A stretch of 12,771 nucleotides of DNA from Spirosoma fluviale (GTDB lineage: Bacteria; Bacteroidota; Bacteroidia; Cytophagales; Spirosomataceae), in assembly GCA_945906915.1 (NCBI GenBank), contig CAMDSI010000045.1:1-12771 (forward strand), in the 5' to 3' direction. The position numbers and the translations under genes are program-made. Below the pieces are notes generated by a model that saw nothing but the letters and a program-made list of their open reading frames with translations, did not search any database and was not told where the DNA came from. Shown piece after piece: positions 1 through 8,018 of the stretch. Each line of letters begins with the position of its first letter. Position 1 is the first letter of the stretch.

Positions 1-197
1 AGCAACATTCCGCCCATTTGGACATTCATCAAGTTCAAACCCTGATTCAATAAGTCATTGCCTTTTAAACCTAGGCTCATCAAGCTAGGATTTCTTACTA
101 CCGAGAATAAAATCAAATCATACACATCCACGAAGTAGCCGAGAGCGGCGACGGCGATGAGCATTTTAGCTTTAGTAGAAATAGTTTCGTTTTCCAT
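1..197 (-). CDS. MFS transporter, N-terminal fragment (runs off window)
   Basis: Reading the minus strand from the ATG at 197-195 gives 65 codons open to base 1, so only the N-terminus is present. After about ten polar residues comes a hydrophobic helix containing GYFVDVYDLILFSVVR (residues 20-35). This resembles the first transmembrane helix of Bacteroidota major facilitator superfamily permeases, in which acidic residues sit inside helix 1. A loop and the start of a second segment (NLMNVQMGGML) follow. MFS proteins move small solutes across the inner membrane by proton- or solute-coupled transport; the substrate cannot be read from this fragment. The ATG lies one base after the rodA stop codon, which points to translational coupling and membership of the mrdA-rodA transcript. 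No clear Shine-Dalgarno sequence precedes it. The family call rests on the helix 1 pattern alone. Confidence 0.6.
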   Translation of the reverse strand, partial: MENETISTKAKMLIAVAALGYFVDVYDLILFSVVRNPSLMSLGLKGNDLLNQGLNLMNVQMGGML

Positions 198-198
198 A

Positions 199-1488
199 CT
201 AGCGAGAAAGCATATCTGACCGGTGAGAGTCTAGTTTTAAAAAGATAAAAAGTAAAATGGTGAAAGACCATAAAGACGATCCCCCATAACTAAAAAAGGG
301 TAAAGGAATTCCCATAATGGGCATCAAGCCAATCGTCATCCCTATATTAACTAAAAAGTGAAAAAACAGAATTCCTACTAATCCATAGCCATAGGCGCGT
401 GCAAAACGGGAACGCTGTGAATCCGCTAAATACATTAATCGCCAAAGAAAACCCAGGAAAAGTAGAATCATCAACATCACACCAATAAAGCCGTGCTCTT
501 CCCCAATGGTACAGAATACCATGTCGGTACTTTGCTCCGGAACGAAATCAAATTTTGTTTGCGTCCCTCCTAAAAAACCCTTACCCCAAAATCCCCCGGA
601 TCCAATCGCAATTTTCGATTGTGTCACCTGGTAACCTAGACCTCGAGGATCAAATCCTGGATCAATTAACACGCGAATACGGTTTCTTTGATGTTCTTTT
701 AAGACGTTATTCACTACCCAGTCCACTAATAAAGCCAAGGTCATAATTCCAGCAATGGCACCTGAAAGAAGTACATAGGTCTTGGGATCTCTTTGCATGT
801 AAATGGGTAGAAATACCACTAAAAGACCTGTCAACAAAACCAAAACGAGTAAGATCACCCAAGCCTTTACCAGCAAGGCCGAAACAAAAAGTACAATCCC
901 CCCCATAAATAAAGCAGGATAGGTTCCTGGCAAGCCCTCCCGGTACAACAAAATGATAAAGGAGGCGAAAACTAAGGCAGAGCCCGTCTCATTCGAACCA
1001 ATAATCAATACCATGGGGATACCTATAATCAAGGCGGCCTTCCATTGATATGAAAATTTACTTAGGTTCACTAGCGGATCATTTAGGTATTTAGCTAGTA
1101 AAAGGGCGGTGGCTGTTTTAGCAAATTCGGCAGGCTGAATGGTGGCACTCCCAAATTTAAACCAAGAATGAGACCCATTAATTGTCACCCCTAAAAATGG
1201 CACGGCAATTAATAAAAGCAATAAACCGAGGTAAATAAACAGAGCAAAGGATTCGAAAAAACGAAAATCGATTACTAAAATACATACAATCAGCACTAAA
1301 CTTGTTCCTATCCAAACTAATTGTTTCCCCGCATTCGAATCATAGAAAGCAGGATCTGAGAATGAAAGAGGCGCATCCGGACTATAGACGGCCGAATAGA
1401 TATTCAACCAGCCTAATCCGATGAAAAACACATAGAATCCTACCGTTATCCAATCGAGGCGACCTTGTATATGATTCGAATCTGTCAT
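199..1488 (-). CDS. rodA: Peptidoglycan glycosyltransferase RodA (SEDS family)
   Basis: RodA polymerises lipid II into glycan strands during lateral wall growth, working in the inner membrane with the class B transpeptidase PBP2. The 429-residue product has about ten hydrophobic segments. It carries the SEDS signatures NGSHSWFKFG...IQPAEFAK (104-124), QSKIAIGSGGFWGKG with GGTQ (290-310), PEQSTDMVF (317-325) and GIPLPFFSYGGSS (393-405). Asp322 in the STD motif corresponds to the catalytic aspartate of the family. It is longer than E. coli RodA (about 370 residues) because of extra hydrophobic sequence around 190-255, which I believe is common in Bacteroidota RodA. FtsW is the alternative, but the ATGA overlap with the upstream PBP2 gene (ATG 1488-1486, mrdA stop 1487-1485) makes RodA much more likely. 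The downstream MFS gene begins one base after its stop. Confidence 0.95.
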   Translation of the reverse strand: MTDSNHIQGRLDWITVGFYVFFIGLGWLNIYSAVYSPDAPLSFSDPAFYDSNAGKQLVWIGTSLVLIVCILVIDFRFFESFALFIYLGLLLLLIAVPFLGVTINGSHSWFKFGSATIQPAEFAKTATALLLAKYLNDPLVNLSKFSYQWKAALIIGIPMVLIIGSNETGSALVFASFIILLYREGLPGTYPALFMGGIVLFVSALLVKAWVILLVLVLLTGLLVVFLPIYMQRDPKTYVLLSGAIAGIMTLALLVDWVVNNVLKEHQRNRIRVLIDPGFDPRGLGYQVTQSKIAIGSGGFWGKGFLGGTQTKFDFVPEQSTDMVFCTIGEEHGFIGVMLMILLFLGFLWRLMYLADSQRSRFARAYGYGLVGILFFHFLVNIGMTIGLMPIMGIPLPFFSYGGSSLWSFTILLFIFLKLDSHRSDMLSR

Positions 1489-3344
1489 TTTTTAGTTGAA
1501 TCAATGGCAAGCTTCTTTCGAGCAATACCGCCGTACGCATTTGGCAAATAATTCATATTCAGGAATTTGGTTTCCACCGCTTTGCGATCCACTTTCCGTT
1601 TTAAGTATTTTTCAACTACTAAAGAAGCAATAGGTGCTGCAGCAGAACCACCGAAACCCGCATTTTCCACAAAAACAGCAATCGCAATCTTCGGATTATC
1701 TCTTGGGGCAAAAGCGATAAAAATCGAGTGATCCTTTCCCTTTTGATTCTGGGATGTACCCGTTTTGCCCACCATCAATATGTCAGGAATTTTACCATCT
1801 GGACCCACCGTACCATTTGCGACAGCATCTTGCATTCCATCAATGACGACATTGAAATATTTAGCCTCTACCCCCACTTTTACGGGAGTTTTATAAAAAG
1901 GATCAATGCTTTTTGCTAAACCCACCCCTTTCACCACGTGAGGCGGAATATACCAGCCTCTATTGGCGATGATTGCTGCGAGATTTGCCATTTTCAAGGG
2001 GCTAACGACAATTTCCCCTTCGCCAATACTTATCGAATAGATATTAGAAAATTTCCAACTTTTCTCCCCTTTATAAACGGCATTATAATAATCTACGTTT
2101 GGCAAAATCCCCTTCTTCTCGTTTCCTAAATCAACCCCTAACTTACGTCCAAACCCAAAATTAGCGACCAAATCAGCCCAACGTTGCAGTCCTGTAGCCG
2201 AACGCTCATACGTGTCTCCGGAAGTATTATCGTAAATCATCTTGCGAAAGGCATGATAAAAATAAGGGTTACACGACACGCGAATCGCTCCTCGCAAATC
2301 CACCGGTCCGTGCACGTGGCATTTAACCGGAGCACCAGCATGCGAATAGACCGTACCTGGACCGATAAAGCCAAGTTGTTGGCCTACCAAGGCTTGCACT
2401 AATTTGAAAGTAGACCCCGGACGATAATAAGCAGAGGGCGGTCTATTTAGCAGTGGCTTCATCGGATCCAAGGCTAATTGTTGGTAATAATTCGAAAAAT
2501 TATTACCCGTCAAAAGACTCGCATCATAAGACGGTGCCGAAACCATCGCTAAAATTTCTCCAGTCGAAGGTTCGATGGCCACGACACTACCTACCTTATG
2601 CTGCATTAAGCTATCTGCATATTCCTGAATTTCTAAGTCAATAGAGGTATATAGATTATTCCCGGATATGGGGTTAATGTTCAAGGAGCCATTTTTATAA
2701 TCGCCCTTTTCCACACCATTGCTATTCACCATCCGGTATTTCACCCCTCTCTGACCTCGCAAAGTTTCCTCATAAAAGGATTCGATTCCAGAAATACCCA
2801 CATAATCCCCTTGGCGGTAATAATCGTCCTTCTGATCAACAAGAGCAGTGGGACTAATCTCTGCGACGTAACCTAAGGCGTTCGAAAAGGAACGGGATTG
2901 ATAGGTGCGAAAGGCATTTGTCTCAAAAAAGAAACCCGGAAAATCAACCATAGCATCTTGTACACTGGCAAAATCTTCTTTCGATAAATGCTTCAAAAAT
3001 AAACTTGGTTTTACCCGCGAATAGGCCCTTGCCCGCTGAGTTGTCTTAATGAAATATTCTCTAGTCACCCGAAATACTTGACAAAAATGATTCGTATCCT
3101 TCACCACGGCTTTTAGCGGAATCATATACAAATCATAAACGGGGGTATTATAAACAATTAATTTACCAAATCGATCGTAAACTTCGCCTCGAAAAGGTAT
3201 CTGAATAATCTTCCGAATCGCGTTATTATCAGCCGCTTTTTCATACGTGTCATCGACCACTTGCAGGAAAAACAACTTCCCAATGAACAAGAGCCCAATG
3301 ATTCCGAAAAACAAGAAAATCAGATTTCGCCGCTGAGTAAACAA
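1485..3344 (-). CDS. mrdA: Penicillin-binding protein 2, peptidoglycan D,D-transpeptidase MrdA
   Basis: PBP2 cross-links the glycan strands made by RodA and is anchored in the inner membrane with its catalytic part in the periplasm. The 619-residue product has one N-terminal transmembrane helix (about 8-28). The PBP dimerisation region follows, with FRGEVYDRFGKLIVYN at 51-66 and SGIESFYEETLRGQRG at 185-200. The transpeptidase domain has all three motifs: STFK (nucleophile Ser311, Lys314), SCN (357-359) and KTGT (527-530). A Cys/His group, KCHVHG (341-346) plus Cys358, lies near the active site and could bind metal, as a zinc site does in E. coli PBP2; this is inference. The start is the TTG at 3344-3342. 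The only other codon between it and the in-frame TAA at 3359-3357 that could conceivably initiate is an ATC, and no ATG lies in any frame just upstream. A TATTTTTG promoter-like element precedes it. The stop overlaps the rodA start by four bases. Confidence 0.95.
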   Translation of the reverse strand: MFTQRRNLIFLFFGIIGLLFIGKLFFLQVVDDTYEKAADNNAIRKIIQIPFRGEVYDRFGKLIVYNTPVYDLYMIPLKAVVKDTNHFCQVFRVTREYFIKTTQRARAYSRVKPSLFLKHLSKEDFASVQDAMVDFPGFFFETNAFRTYQSRSFSNALGYVAEISPTALVDQKDDYYRQGDYVGISGIESFYEETLRGQRGVKYRMVNSNGVEKGDYKNGSLNINPISGNNLYTSIDLEIQEYADSLMQHKVGSVVAIEPSTGEILAMVSAPSYDASLLTGNNFSNYYQQLALDPMKPLLNRPPSAYYRPGSTFKLVQALVGQQLGFIGPGTVYSHAGAPVKCHVHGPVDLRGAIRVSCNPYFYHAFRKMIYDNTSGDTYERSATGLQRWADLVANFGFGRKLGVDLGNEKKGILPNVDYYNAVYKGEKSWKFSNIYSISIGEGEIVVSPLKMANLAAIIANRGWYIPPHVVKGVGLAKSIDPFYKTPVKVGVEAKYFNVVIDGMQDAVANGTVGPDGKIPDILMVGKTGTSQNQKGKDHSIFIAFAPRDNPKIAIAVFVENAGFGGSAAAPIASLVVEKYLKRKVDRKAVETKFLNMNYLPNAYGGIARKKLAIDSTKK

Positions 3345-3363
3345 TAGATTGATATTTTAATGA

Positions 3364-3397
3364 CAAAAATACGGAATTATCTGCGCTTCTGCGAAAG
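3364..3397 (-). promoter_or_regulatory. Candidate Bacteroidota-type promoter for mrdA-rodA
   Basis: On the minus strand TATTTTTG (3371-3364) matches the Bacteroidota -7 consensus TAnnTTTG exactly. About 21 bases upstream, TTTCG (3397-3393) is an imperfect match to the -33 TTTG element. Transcription would begin near 3357, leaving a leader of roughly 13 bases before the TTG start of mrdA. The element sits in the 53-base gap between the stop of the AtpZ-like gene and mrdA. If active, it would let mrdA, rodA and the MFS gene be transcribed separately from the small upstream gene. The call is by consensus only, and such matches arise by chance in AT-rich DNA. Confidence 0.4.
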
Positions 3398-3583
3398 CTA
3401 TTTGGGAAGACTTTTGATGAGTGCCAAAAGCGCAAAAGCGATCGATCCCAGCGAAAAAATAATGGTAAACCACGGTTTTTCGGTACTAAAATAGCTATCG
3501 AGATAGCGACCCGCAAAAACACCGGCAAGTATGGTAGCGAGCATCTGAAAGGCAGCGCCTAAGAATTTTTGGTATGAATTCAT
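3398..3583 (-). CDS. Small two-helix membrane protein, AtpZ/AtpI-like
   Basis: From the ATG at 3583-3581 the product is 61 residues: a short polar start (NSYQKFLGAAFQ), a first transmembrane helix ending in GVFAGRYLD, a loop with KPWFT, and a second helix ending in LIKSLPK. The pattern of Y.K..G..FQM, G.F.GR.LD, a short loop with P.FT, then a second helix is that of the AtpZ/AtpI family, small proteins linked to F0F1-ATP synthase assembly or Mg2+ transport. Such genes usually sit beside atp genes; here none is in view, and mrdA follows 53 bases downstream. A GTG two codons upstream (3589-3587) is an alternative start. The ATG was preferred, with AGGTG three bases before it as a weak possible ribosome site. 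The role here is unproven. Confidence 0.75.
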   Translation of the reverse strand: MNSYQKFLGAAFQMLATILAGVFAGRYLDSYFSTEKPWFTIIFSLGSIAFALLALIKSLPK

Positions 3584-3589
3584 ATTCAC

Positions 3590-3651
3590 CTAAATTTATC
3601 CAATTTTCGGGAAGATAAATCGTAAATTTGAAAATTGTTCTTTTGAACCTT
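3590..3651 (+). promoter_or_regulatory. Divergent promoter region with TAAATTTG -7 element for the sprE/porW operon
   Basis: This roughly 60-base stretch separates the minus-strand AtpZ-like gene from the plus-strand SprE/PorW-like gene, so it should hold promoters for both directions. On the plus strand TAAATTTG at 3623-3630 is an exact match to the Bacteroidota -7 consensus TAnnTTTG. It would place the transcript start about 15 bases before the ATG at 3652. No convincing -33 TTTG is seen at the usual distance. On the minus strand the best candidate is TAAATTTA (3598-3591), one base off consensus and very close to the start codon, so it is weak. Confidence 0.4.
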
Positions 3652-5703
3652 ATGCACAGGATTTTCATCTTGCTTTTTCTTGCCCTCGGCACCTGGTCTT
3701 GTTCTCAATACAGTAACAAGCCTATGGCCGTCAGCTTTCATAATGTGAATGCAAAGTACAATGCCATTTGGCAGGCTTCCCGGTTAGATAAAGAATTGCA
3801 AAAAAAAGCTTTTGCCGAAAGGAAAGAGAGTTATAACTCCATTTTGCCCATCATTATTCCCCGGGACTCCAGCTTTAAACAAGGCAACGAAAAAGACATC
3901 AAAGAATTAATTCGTAAAGCGTCTTTAGTCATTGATCGACACCAAAATTCCCATTTCATCCTTGATGCTTACCTGCTGATAGGTAAAGGTCGTTTATACC
4001 AAAACGACCTGAAAAATGCCATCGAAACCTATAAATATGTCAATTCCCTCGAAATTAGACCGGAGGCTTTGCTAGCTCTTTATGAAATCTATTTACATCA
4101 ACTTGAGTTTACTTCAGCCGAGAAAATCGAAGAATTCCTGAGCGAGAATCCCTTGAATTCCAACGAGAAAAAACAATTTTTACTACTCAAAGCCTATTCC
4201 TTTCAGCTCCTGAATGAACCATTGAAAGCAGTAGCCATTTTGCAGGAAGCCTCCAAATTTATAAAAAAAGGGGACGAAAAGGCACGCATTTCCTTTATCA
4301 TGGGACAATTATTTAGCGAAAATAATCAGCCTAATTTAGCTTTAGAGAGCTTTAAAACAGTAATTAACAACAAGCCGAGCTACGATTTACAATTGCAAGC
4401 AAGCCTTGCCATCCACCAGCTGGAAGGAAATGTCGAGGCCTTGAATCAAATGTTGAAAGATCCGAAAAATGAAGACCACAAATCTTTCATCTACGTGAAA
4501 ATAGGGCAATATTATTATGCTCGAAAAGACTTTAAAAAAGCCAAAGAAAACTGGGAAAAAGGTGGCGAAAATAACCCGAACAAGGGTGAACTCTATTTTC
4601 AATTAGGAGGTCTTTTTGCCAAACAAATGAAAGACTATGATCTAGCAGCAAGCTACTATGATAGCGCTGCCACCTACCTTTCATCGAGTCATCCAGATTT
4701 TGCAAAAGCACAAAAATTAAAATTATCCTGGAGCAAGTATGCTGCCCTATCTAAACAGGTTACTTTGCAAGACTCGCTACTCCATTTAGCAAATCTAAGT
4801 CCTGCCGCCTTGCACGATATATTTTTAAAACAACAAAAGGACACGGTAAAAAAAGCTTCGCTTATCACGAAAACGGTGGCACCTATTTTCACAAGGAGAG
4901 GATTTAGTTCCGATCAACAAAATTTTTATTTCAATAATGAACAGGCGCGCATTCAGGGCAGTATTGAATTTTCTAATCGATGGGGAAATCGAACATTAGA
5001 AGATTTTTGGAATCGTAAAAACAAAAATAACAGCATTAGCCTTGCCACTATGACAAATGTTGCCCCTGAAAAAACAATAGGCTCAAGCAAGGAAACGAAT
5101 GGACAAGCGGAAGAAAACTGGATGAAATCTATCCCAATGAGTTCCGCTGCAAAATTAAAAGCAGCGAAAACAATGGAGGAATCCTTGTTTAAATTAGGAA
5201 AACTAGCCCGCTTAGAATTAGGGGAAAATGAGCTAGCTAATACCACGCTTAAAAGACTTTTGACAGATTATCCCAGTACGGCCTTTGAAGCAGAAGCGCT
5301 GTATATCCGCTATTTAAGTAGTGAAGGAGTAGAGAAATCCAGCTTCCGATCTACTTTATTCGAACGCTTCCCCAGTTCCTATTTTAAGACTATGATTCTA
5401 AAATTAGAAAATGGGATTTTATCTGAGAACAAAGAATTACAAGCACAGAAAAAATACGAGGACGCATTTGTGCGTTTTGAAGCAAAGGATTTTAAGTTCA
5501 CCATGGAGGCCTGTCTTTTCATACAACAAAATTATCCCGGTAGTAAATTGGAAGATAAAATTGTATTTTTATTGGCGCTTTCTAAAGCGGGGATGCAGGA
5601 GACAGAAGAATGTAAAAATCTGTTACAAGAGTTTATAATTTCCTTTCCCACTAGTCCACTACTGAAAGAGGCCACCGAAATGCTAAAGCTGATCAACAAA
5701 TGA
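3652..5703 (+). CDS. SprE/PorW-like type IX secretion system TPR lipoprotein
   Basis: SprE (Flavobacterium) and PorW (Porphyromonas) are periplasmic-side lipoproteins needed for type IX secretion and, in gliders, for motility. The 683-residue product starts with a lipoprotein signal (MHRIFILLFLALGTWSC, Cys17). Next comes SFHNVNAKYNAIWQ (28-41) and YNSILPI (61-67), matching the family's N-terminal pattern. TPR-like helical pairs cover about 85-345 and 505-680. A central segment has FYFNNEQARIQGSIEFSNRW (425-444) then GNRTLEDFW (445-453), resembling the family's hallmark 'FYFYN...G..eF...WG.R.l.D.W'. The frame stays open upstream to a TTG at 3628, but the ATG at 3652 puts the signal peptide at the N-terminus and was chosen. 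Its stop overlaps the PBP1A start as ATGA. The lipobox (TWSC) is not canonical. No other type IX gene is in the window. Confidence 0.82.
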   Translation: MHRIFILLFLALGTWSCSQYSNKPMAVSFHNVNAKYNAIWQASRLDKELQKKAFAERKESYNSILPIIIPRDSSFKQGNEKDIKELIRKASLVIDRHQNSHFILDAYLLIGKGRLYQNDLKNAIETYKYVNSLEIRPEALLALYEIYLHQLEFTSAEKIEEFLSENPLNSNEKKQFLLLKAYSFQLLNEPLKAVAILQEASKFIKKGDEKARISFIMGQLFSENNQPNLALESFKTVINNKPSYDLQLQASLAIHQLEGNVEALNQMLKDPKNEDHKSFIYVKIGQYYYARKDFKKAKENWEKGGENNPNKGELYFQLGGLFAKQMKDYDLAASYYDSAATYLSSSHPDFAKAQKLKLSWSKYAALSKQVTLQDSLLHLANLSPAALHDIFLKQQKDTVKKASLITKTVAPIFTRRGFSSDQQNFYFNNEQARIQGSIEFSNRWGNRTLEDFWNRKNKNNSISLATMTNVAPEKTIGSSKETNGQAEENWMKSIPMSSAAKLKAAKTMEESLFKLGKLARLELGENELANTTLKRLLTDYPSTAFEAEALYIRYLSSEGVEKSSFRSTLFERFPSSYFKTMILKLENGILSENKELQAQKKYEDAFVRFEAKDFKFTMEACLFIQQNYPGSKLEDKIVFLLALSKAGMQETEECKNLLQEFIISFPTSPLLKEATEMLKLINK

Positions 5704-8018
5704 TAGAATTCAACAAAGAAAATAAGCTGAATAAAATTAGTTTAGCCTATAAAATTTTTGGTGGCACATTCTTGTTTGCCATTCTGTTTATCACGGCGGT
5801 TAATTATAATTTTCTTTGGCTATTTGGTGGGATGCCTAGTTTACAGGAACTAGAAAATCCGAAGAGTCAAGAGGCGTCCCTTTTAATTTCAGAAGATGGC
5901 GAAGAAATAGGCAAATACTTCAGAGAGAATAGAAATCCAGTAGAGTTCGAAGAATTGCCTTCCGTGATTGTAAACACGCTTATGGCGACGGAGGATGCCC
6001 GTTTTATCAACCATTCGGGAATTGATGTGCGTTCTATGGCACGGGTATTATTCACTTTTGGAACTTCTGGAGGAGGTAGTACCATCTCGCAGCAATTAGC
6101 AAAGAACTTATTTCATACGCGTTCCTTGGAATACGGGGAAGATGATCCGATTTATGTGGGTCTATTGATGAAAGTGGGAGGGCTGAGAACGGCTATTGCA
6201 AAAGTGAAGGAATGGATTTTAGCCATCAAATTAGAGCGCCGTTATACGAAGCAAGAGATCATGGCTATGTATTTGAATGAAGTGAGTTTTGGGAATAACG
6301 CCTATGGCATTCAAGTCGCTTGCCGTACTTACTTCCAGAAAAACGTCCAAACCGTCAGCTATGCCGAAGCAGCAACGCTGATCGGATTATTACAAAACCC
6401 GTCTTTATACGATCCTCGCTTACGTCCAGAACGTACTCTCGCTCGCCGAAATACCGTGTTAGATCAATTAGCGAAATACGAATTTGTAACGGAAGAGGAT
6501 GCAGAAAAAATGAAAACGAATCCTTTGAATCTACATTATAAAGTGGAGAATCAGAATACGGGATCCGCCCCCTATTTACGGGAATCTATTCGTAAAGAAA
6601 TTTTAGGCGTCCTACAAGAGATTAATAAAGATCGCCCAGAGGATCAACAGTTAAACCTGTATACGAGTGGCTTGCGCATTCACACAACGATCGACTCCCG
6701 CATGCAAAAATATGCACAAGATGCGGTACAAGAGCATATGAAGGCGGAACAAATTGCTTTCAATCAGCATTGGGCAGGACGCAATCCCTGGGTAAATGAA
6801 AAGATGCAAGAGTTAAAAGGCTTTATTTCTACTGCGATGAAGCGCACGCAACGGTACCGAGATTTGATGGAGGCCTATAATAATGATGAGATGCGTGTTT
6901 GGGAAGAATTAAAACGTCCCATTAAAATGACTGTTTTCTCCTATCACGGGGACATCGACACCACCTTAAGTCCATTGGATTCCATGCGTTATTATAAACG
7001 CATTCTAAATATTGGTATGATGTCCATGGATCCGACGAACGGACACGTAAAATCCTGGATAGGGGGAATTAATTATAAGTACTTTAAGTATGATCATATT
7101 TCCCAAAGTAAGCGCCAACCCGGATCTACTTTCAAGCCATTCGTCTATGGTGCGGCGATTGAAAATGAAATAGCAACGCCTTGTGATAAGTATGTAGATG
7201 AACCTGTGACTTTTGGTACCGAGGATGGATTAACGAATGATACGTGGACTCCTCAAAACTCTGACGGCAAATACAGCTACGAAAACTTGACCCTTCGCAG
7301 AGCGATGGGACGTTCGATTAACACCATATCGGCTAAATTAATGAAGTCGATGGGCGCGAGTAAAATTGCTGATTTCGCACACAAAGCTGGAATTACAAGT
7401 CCACTCTATGAAGGTCCGTCACTTTGCCTAGGTACTTCAGAGGTTTCGGTCTTAGAACAAGTTTCTGCCTATAGCACCTTTGCCAATGGAGGTGAAAAAA
7501 TCGATCCTATTATCATTCTTAAGATTACGGATAAAAATGGCGTGGTATTAAGGGAATTCTCCCCTACGGCTAAAGCAGTAATGAAACCAGAAACCGCCTA
7601 CCTGATGACCTTTATGTTACAAGGAGCCGTACGTGAACCCGGCGGAACGGCCGAAGGTCTAAACCGAAGCTCCATCGCAGCTGGAAATGAAATAGGAGCA
7701 AAAACGGGTACAACCTCGAATTTCTCTGATGGTTGGTTCATGGGAGTTACCCAAAAACTAGTCACTGGAGTTTGGGTGGGTGGCGATGACCGAAGTATTC
7801 ACTTTAGAAATATAAGTTTAGGACAAGGTGCTAAAATGGCCATGCCTGCCTTTACTAAATTCATGGAAAAAGTCTACGCTGATCGATCACTCGCCTTAGA
7901 TGGGTATCAAAAAATGCCCTTTATCAAACCCGAAAACATCGTTTTTGACTTTAGCTGTGTAGGTGGTATCGGTGGGGATTCCACGCTAATTAGTTCCACT
8001 GCAACTGCCTTACCCTAA
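5700..8018 (+). CDS. mrcA: Bifunctional penicillin-binding protein 1A (class A PBP)
   Basis: A class A PBP polymerises lipid II and cross-links the product, acting in the periplasm from an inner-membrane anchor. The 772-residue protein has a transmembrane helix at about 20-42. The GT51 glycosyltransferase domain carries ATEDARFINHSGID (96-109, catalytic Glu98), GGSTISQQLAKNLF (125-138) and YLNEVSFGNNAYGI (191-204, second Glu194). A linker of about 100 residues (340-435) with ISTAMKRTQRYRDLMEAY and SPLDSMRYYK is of the type seen in Bacteroidota PBP1A. The transpeptidase domain has STFK (476-479), SIN (539-541) and KTGT (668-671), so both activities appear intact. The ATG overlaps the upstream SprE/PorW-like stop by four bases, and its TAA shares one base with the next ATG. 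Both junctions suggest translational coupling within one operon. The symbol mrcA is by family similarity. Confidence 0.93.
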   Translation: MIEFNKENKLNKISLAYKIFGGTFLFAILFITAVNYNFLWLFGGMPSLQELENPKSQEASLLISEDGEEIGKYFRENRNPVEFEELPSVIVNTLMATEDARFINHSGIDVRSMARVLFTFGTSGGGSTISQQLAKNLFHTRSLEYGEDDPIYVGLLMKVGGLRTAIAKVKEWILAIKLERRYTKQEIMAMYLNEVSFGNNAYGIQVACRTYFQKNVQTVSYAEAATLIGLLQNPSLYDPRLRPERTLARRNTVLDQLAKYEFVTEEDAEKMKTNPLNLHYKVENQNTGSAPYLRESIRKEILGVLQEINKDRPEDQQLNLYTSGLRIHTTIDSRMQKYAQDAVQEHMKAEQIAFNQHWAGRNPWVNEKMQELKGFISTAMKRTQRYRDLMEAYNNDEMRVWEELKRPIKMTVFSYHGDIDTTLSPLDSMRYYKRILNIGMMSMDPTNGHVKSWIGGINYKYFKYDHISQSKRQPGSTFKPFVYGAAIENEIATPCDKYVDEPVTFGTEDGLTNDTWTPQNSDGKYSYENLTLRRAMGRSINTISAKLMKSMGASKIADFAHKAGITSPLYEGPSLCLGTSEVSVLEQVSAYSTFANGGEKIDPIIILKITDKNGVVLREFSPTAKAVMKPETAYLMTFMLQGAVREPGGTAEGLNRSSIAAGNEIGAKTGTTSNFSDGWFMGVTQKLVTGVWVGGDDRSIHFRNISLGQGAKMAMPAFTKFMEKVYADRSLALDGYQKMPFIKPENIVFDFSCVGGIGGDSTLISSTATALP

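Noticed and set aside
3250..3528. A 92-codon minus-strand open frame overlapping the starts of mrdA and the AtpZ-like gene
   Set aside because: It covers parts of two well-supported genes in another frame and its translation shows no recognisable domain or compositional pattern.
3628..3651. TTG at 3628 as the start of the SprE/PorW-like lipoprotein
   Set aside because: It would add eight residues before a well-formed signal peptide and overlaps the predicted TAAATTTG promoter element; the ATG at 3652 fits better.
4387..5246. Several 67-97 codon minus-strand open frames inside the SprE/PorW-like gene
   Set aside because: Their translations are rich in Phe, Ser and Cys, as expected of the complement of a Lys/Glu-rich helical protein; no start signals or family resemblance.
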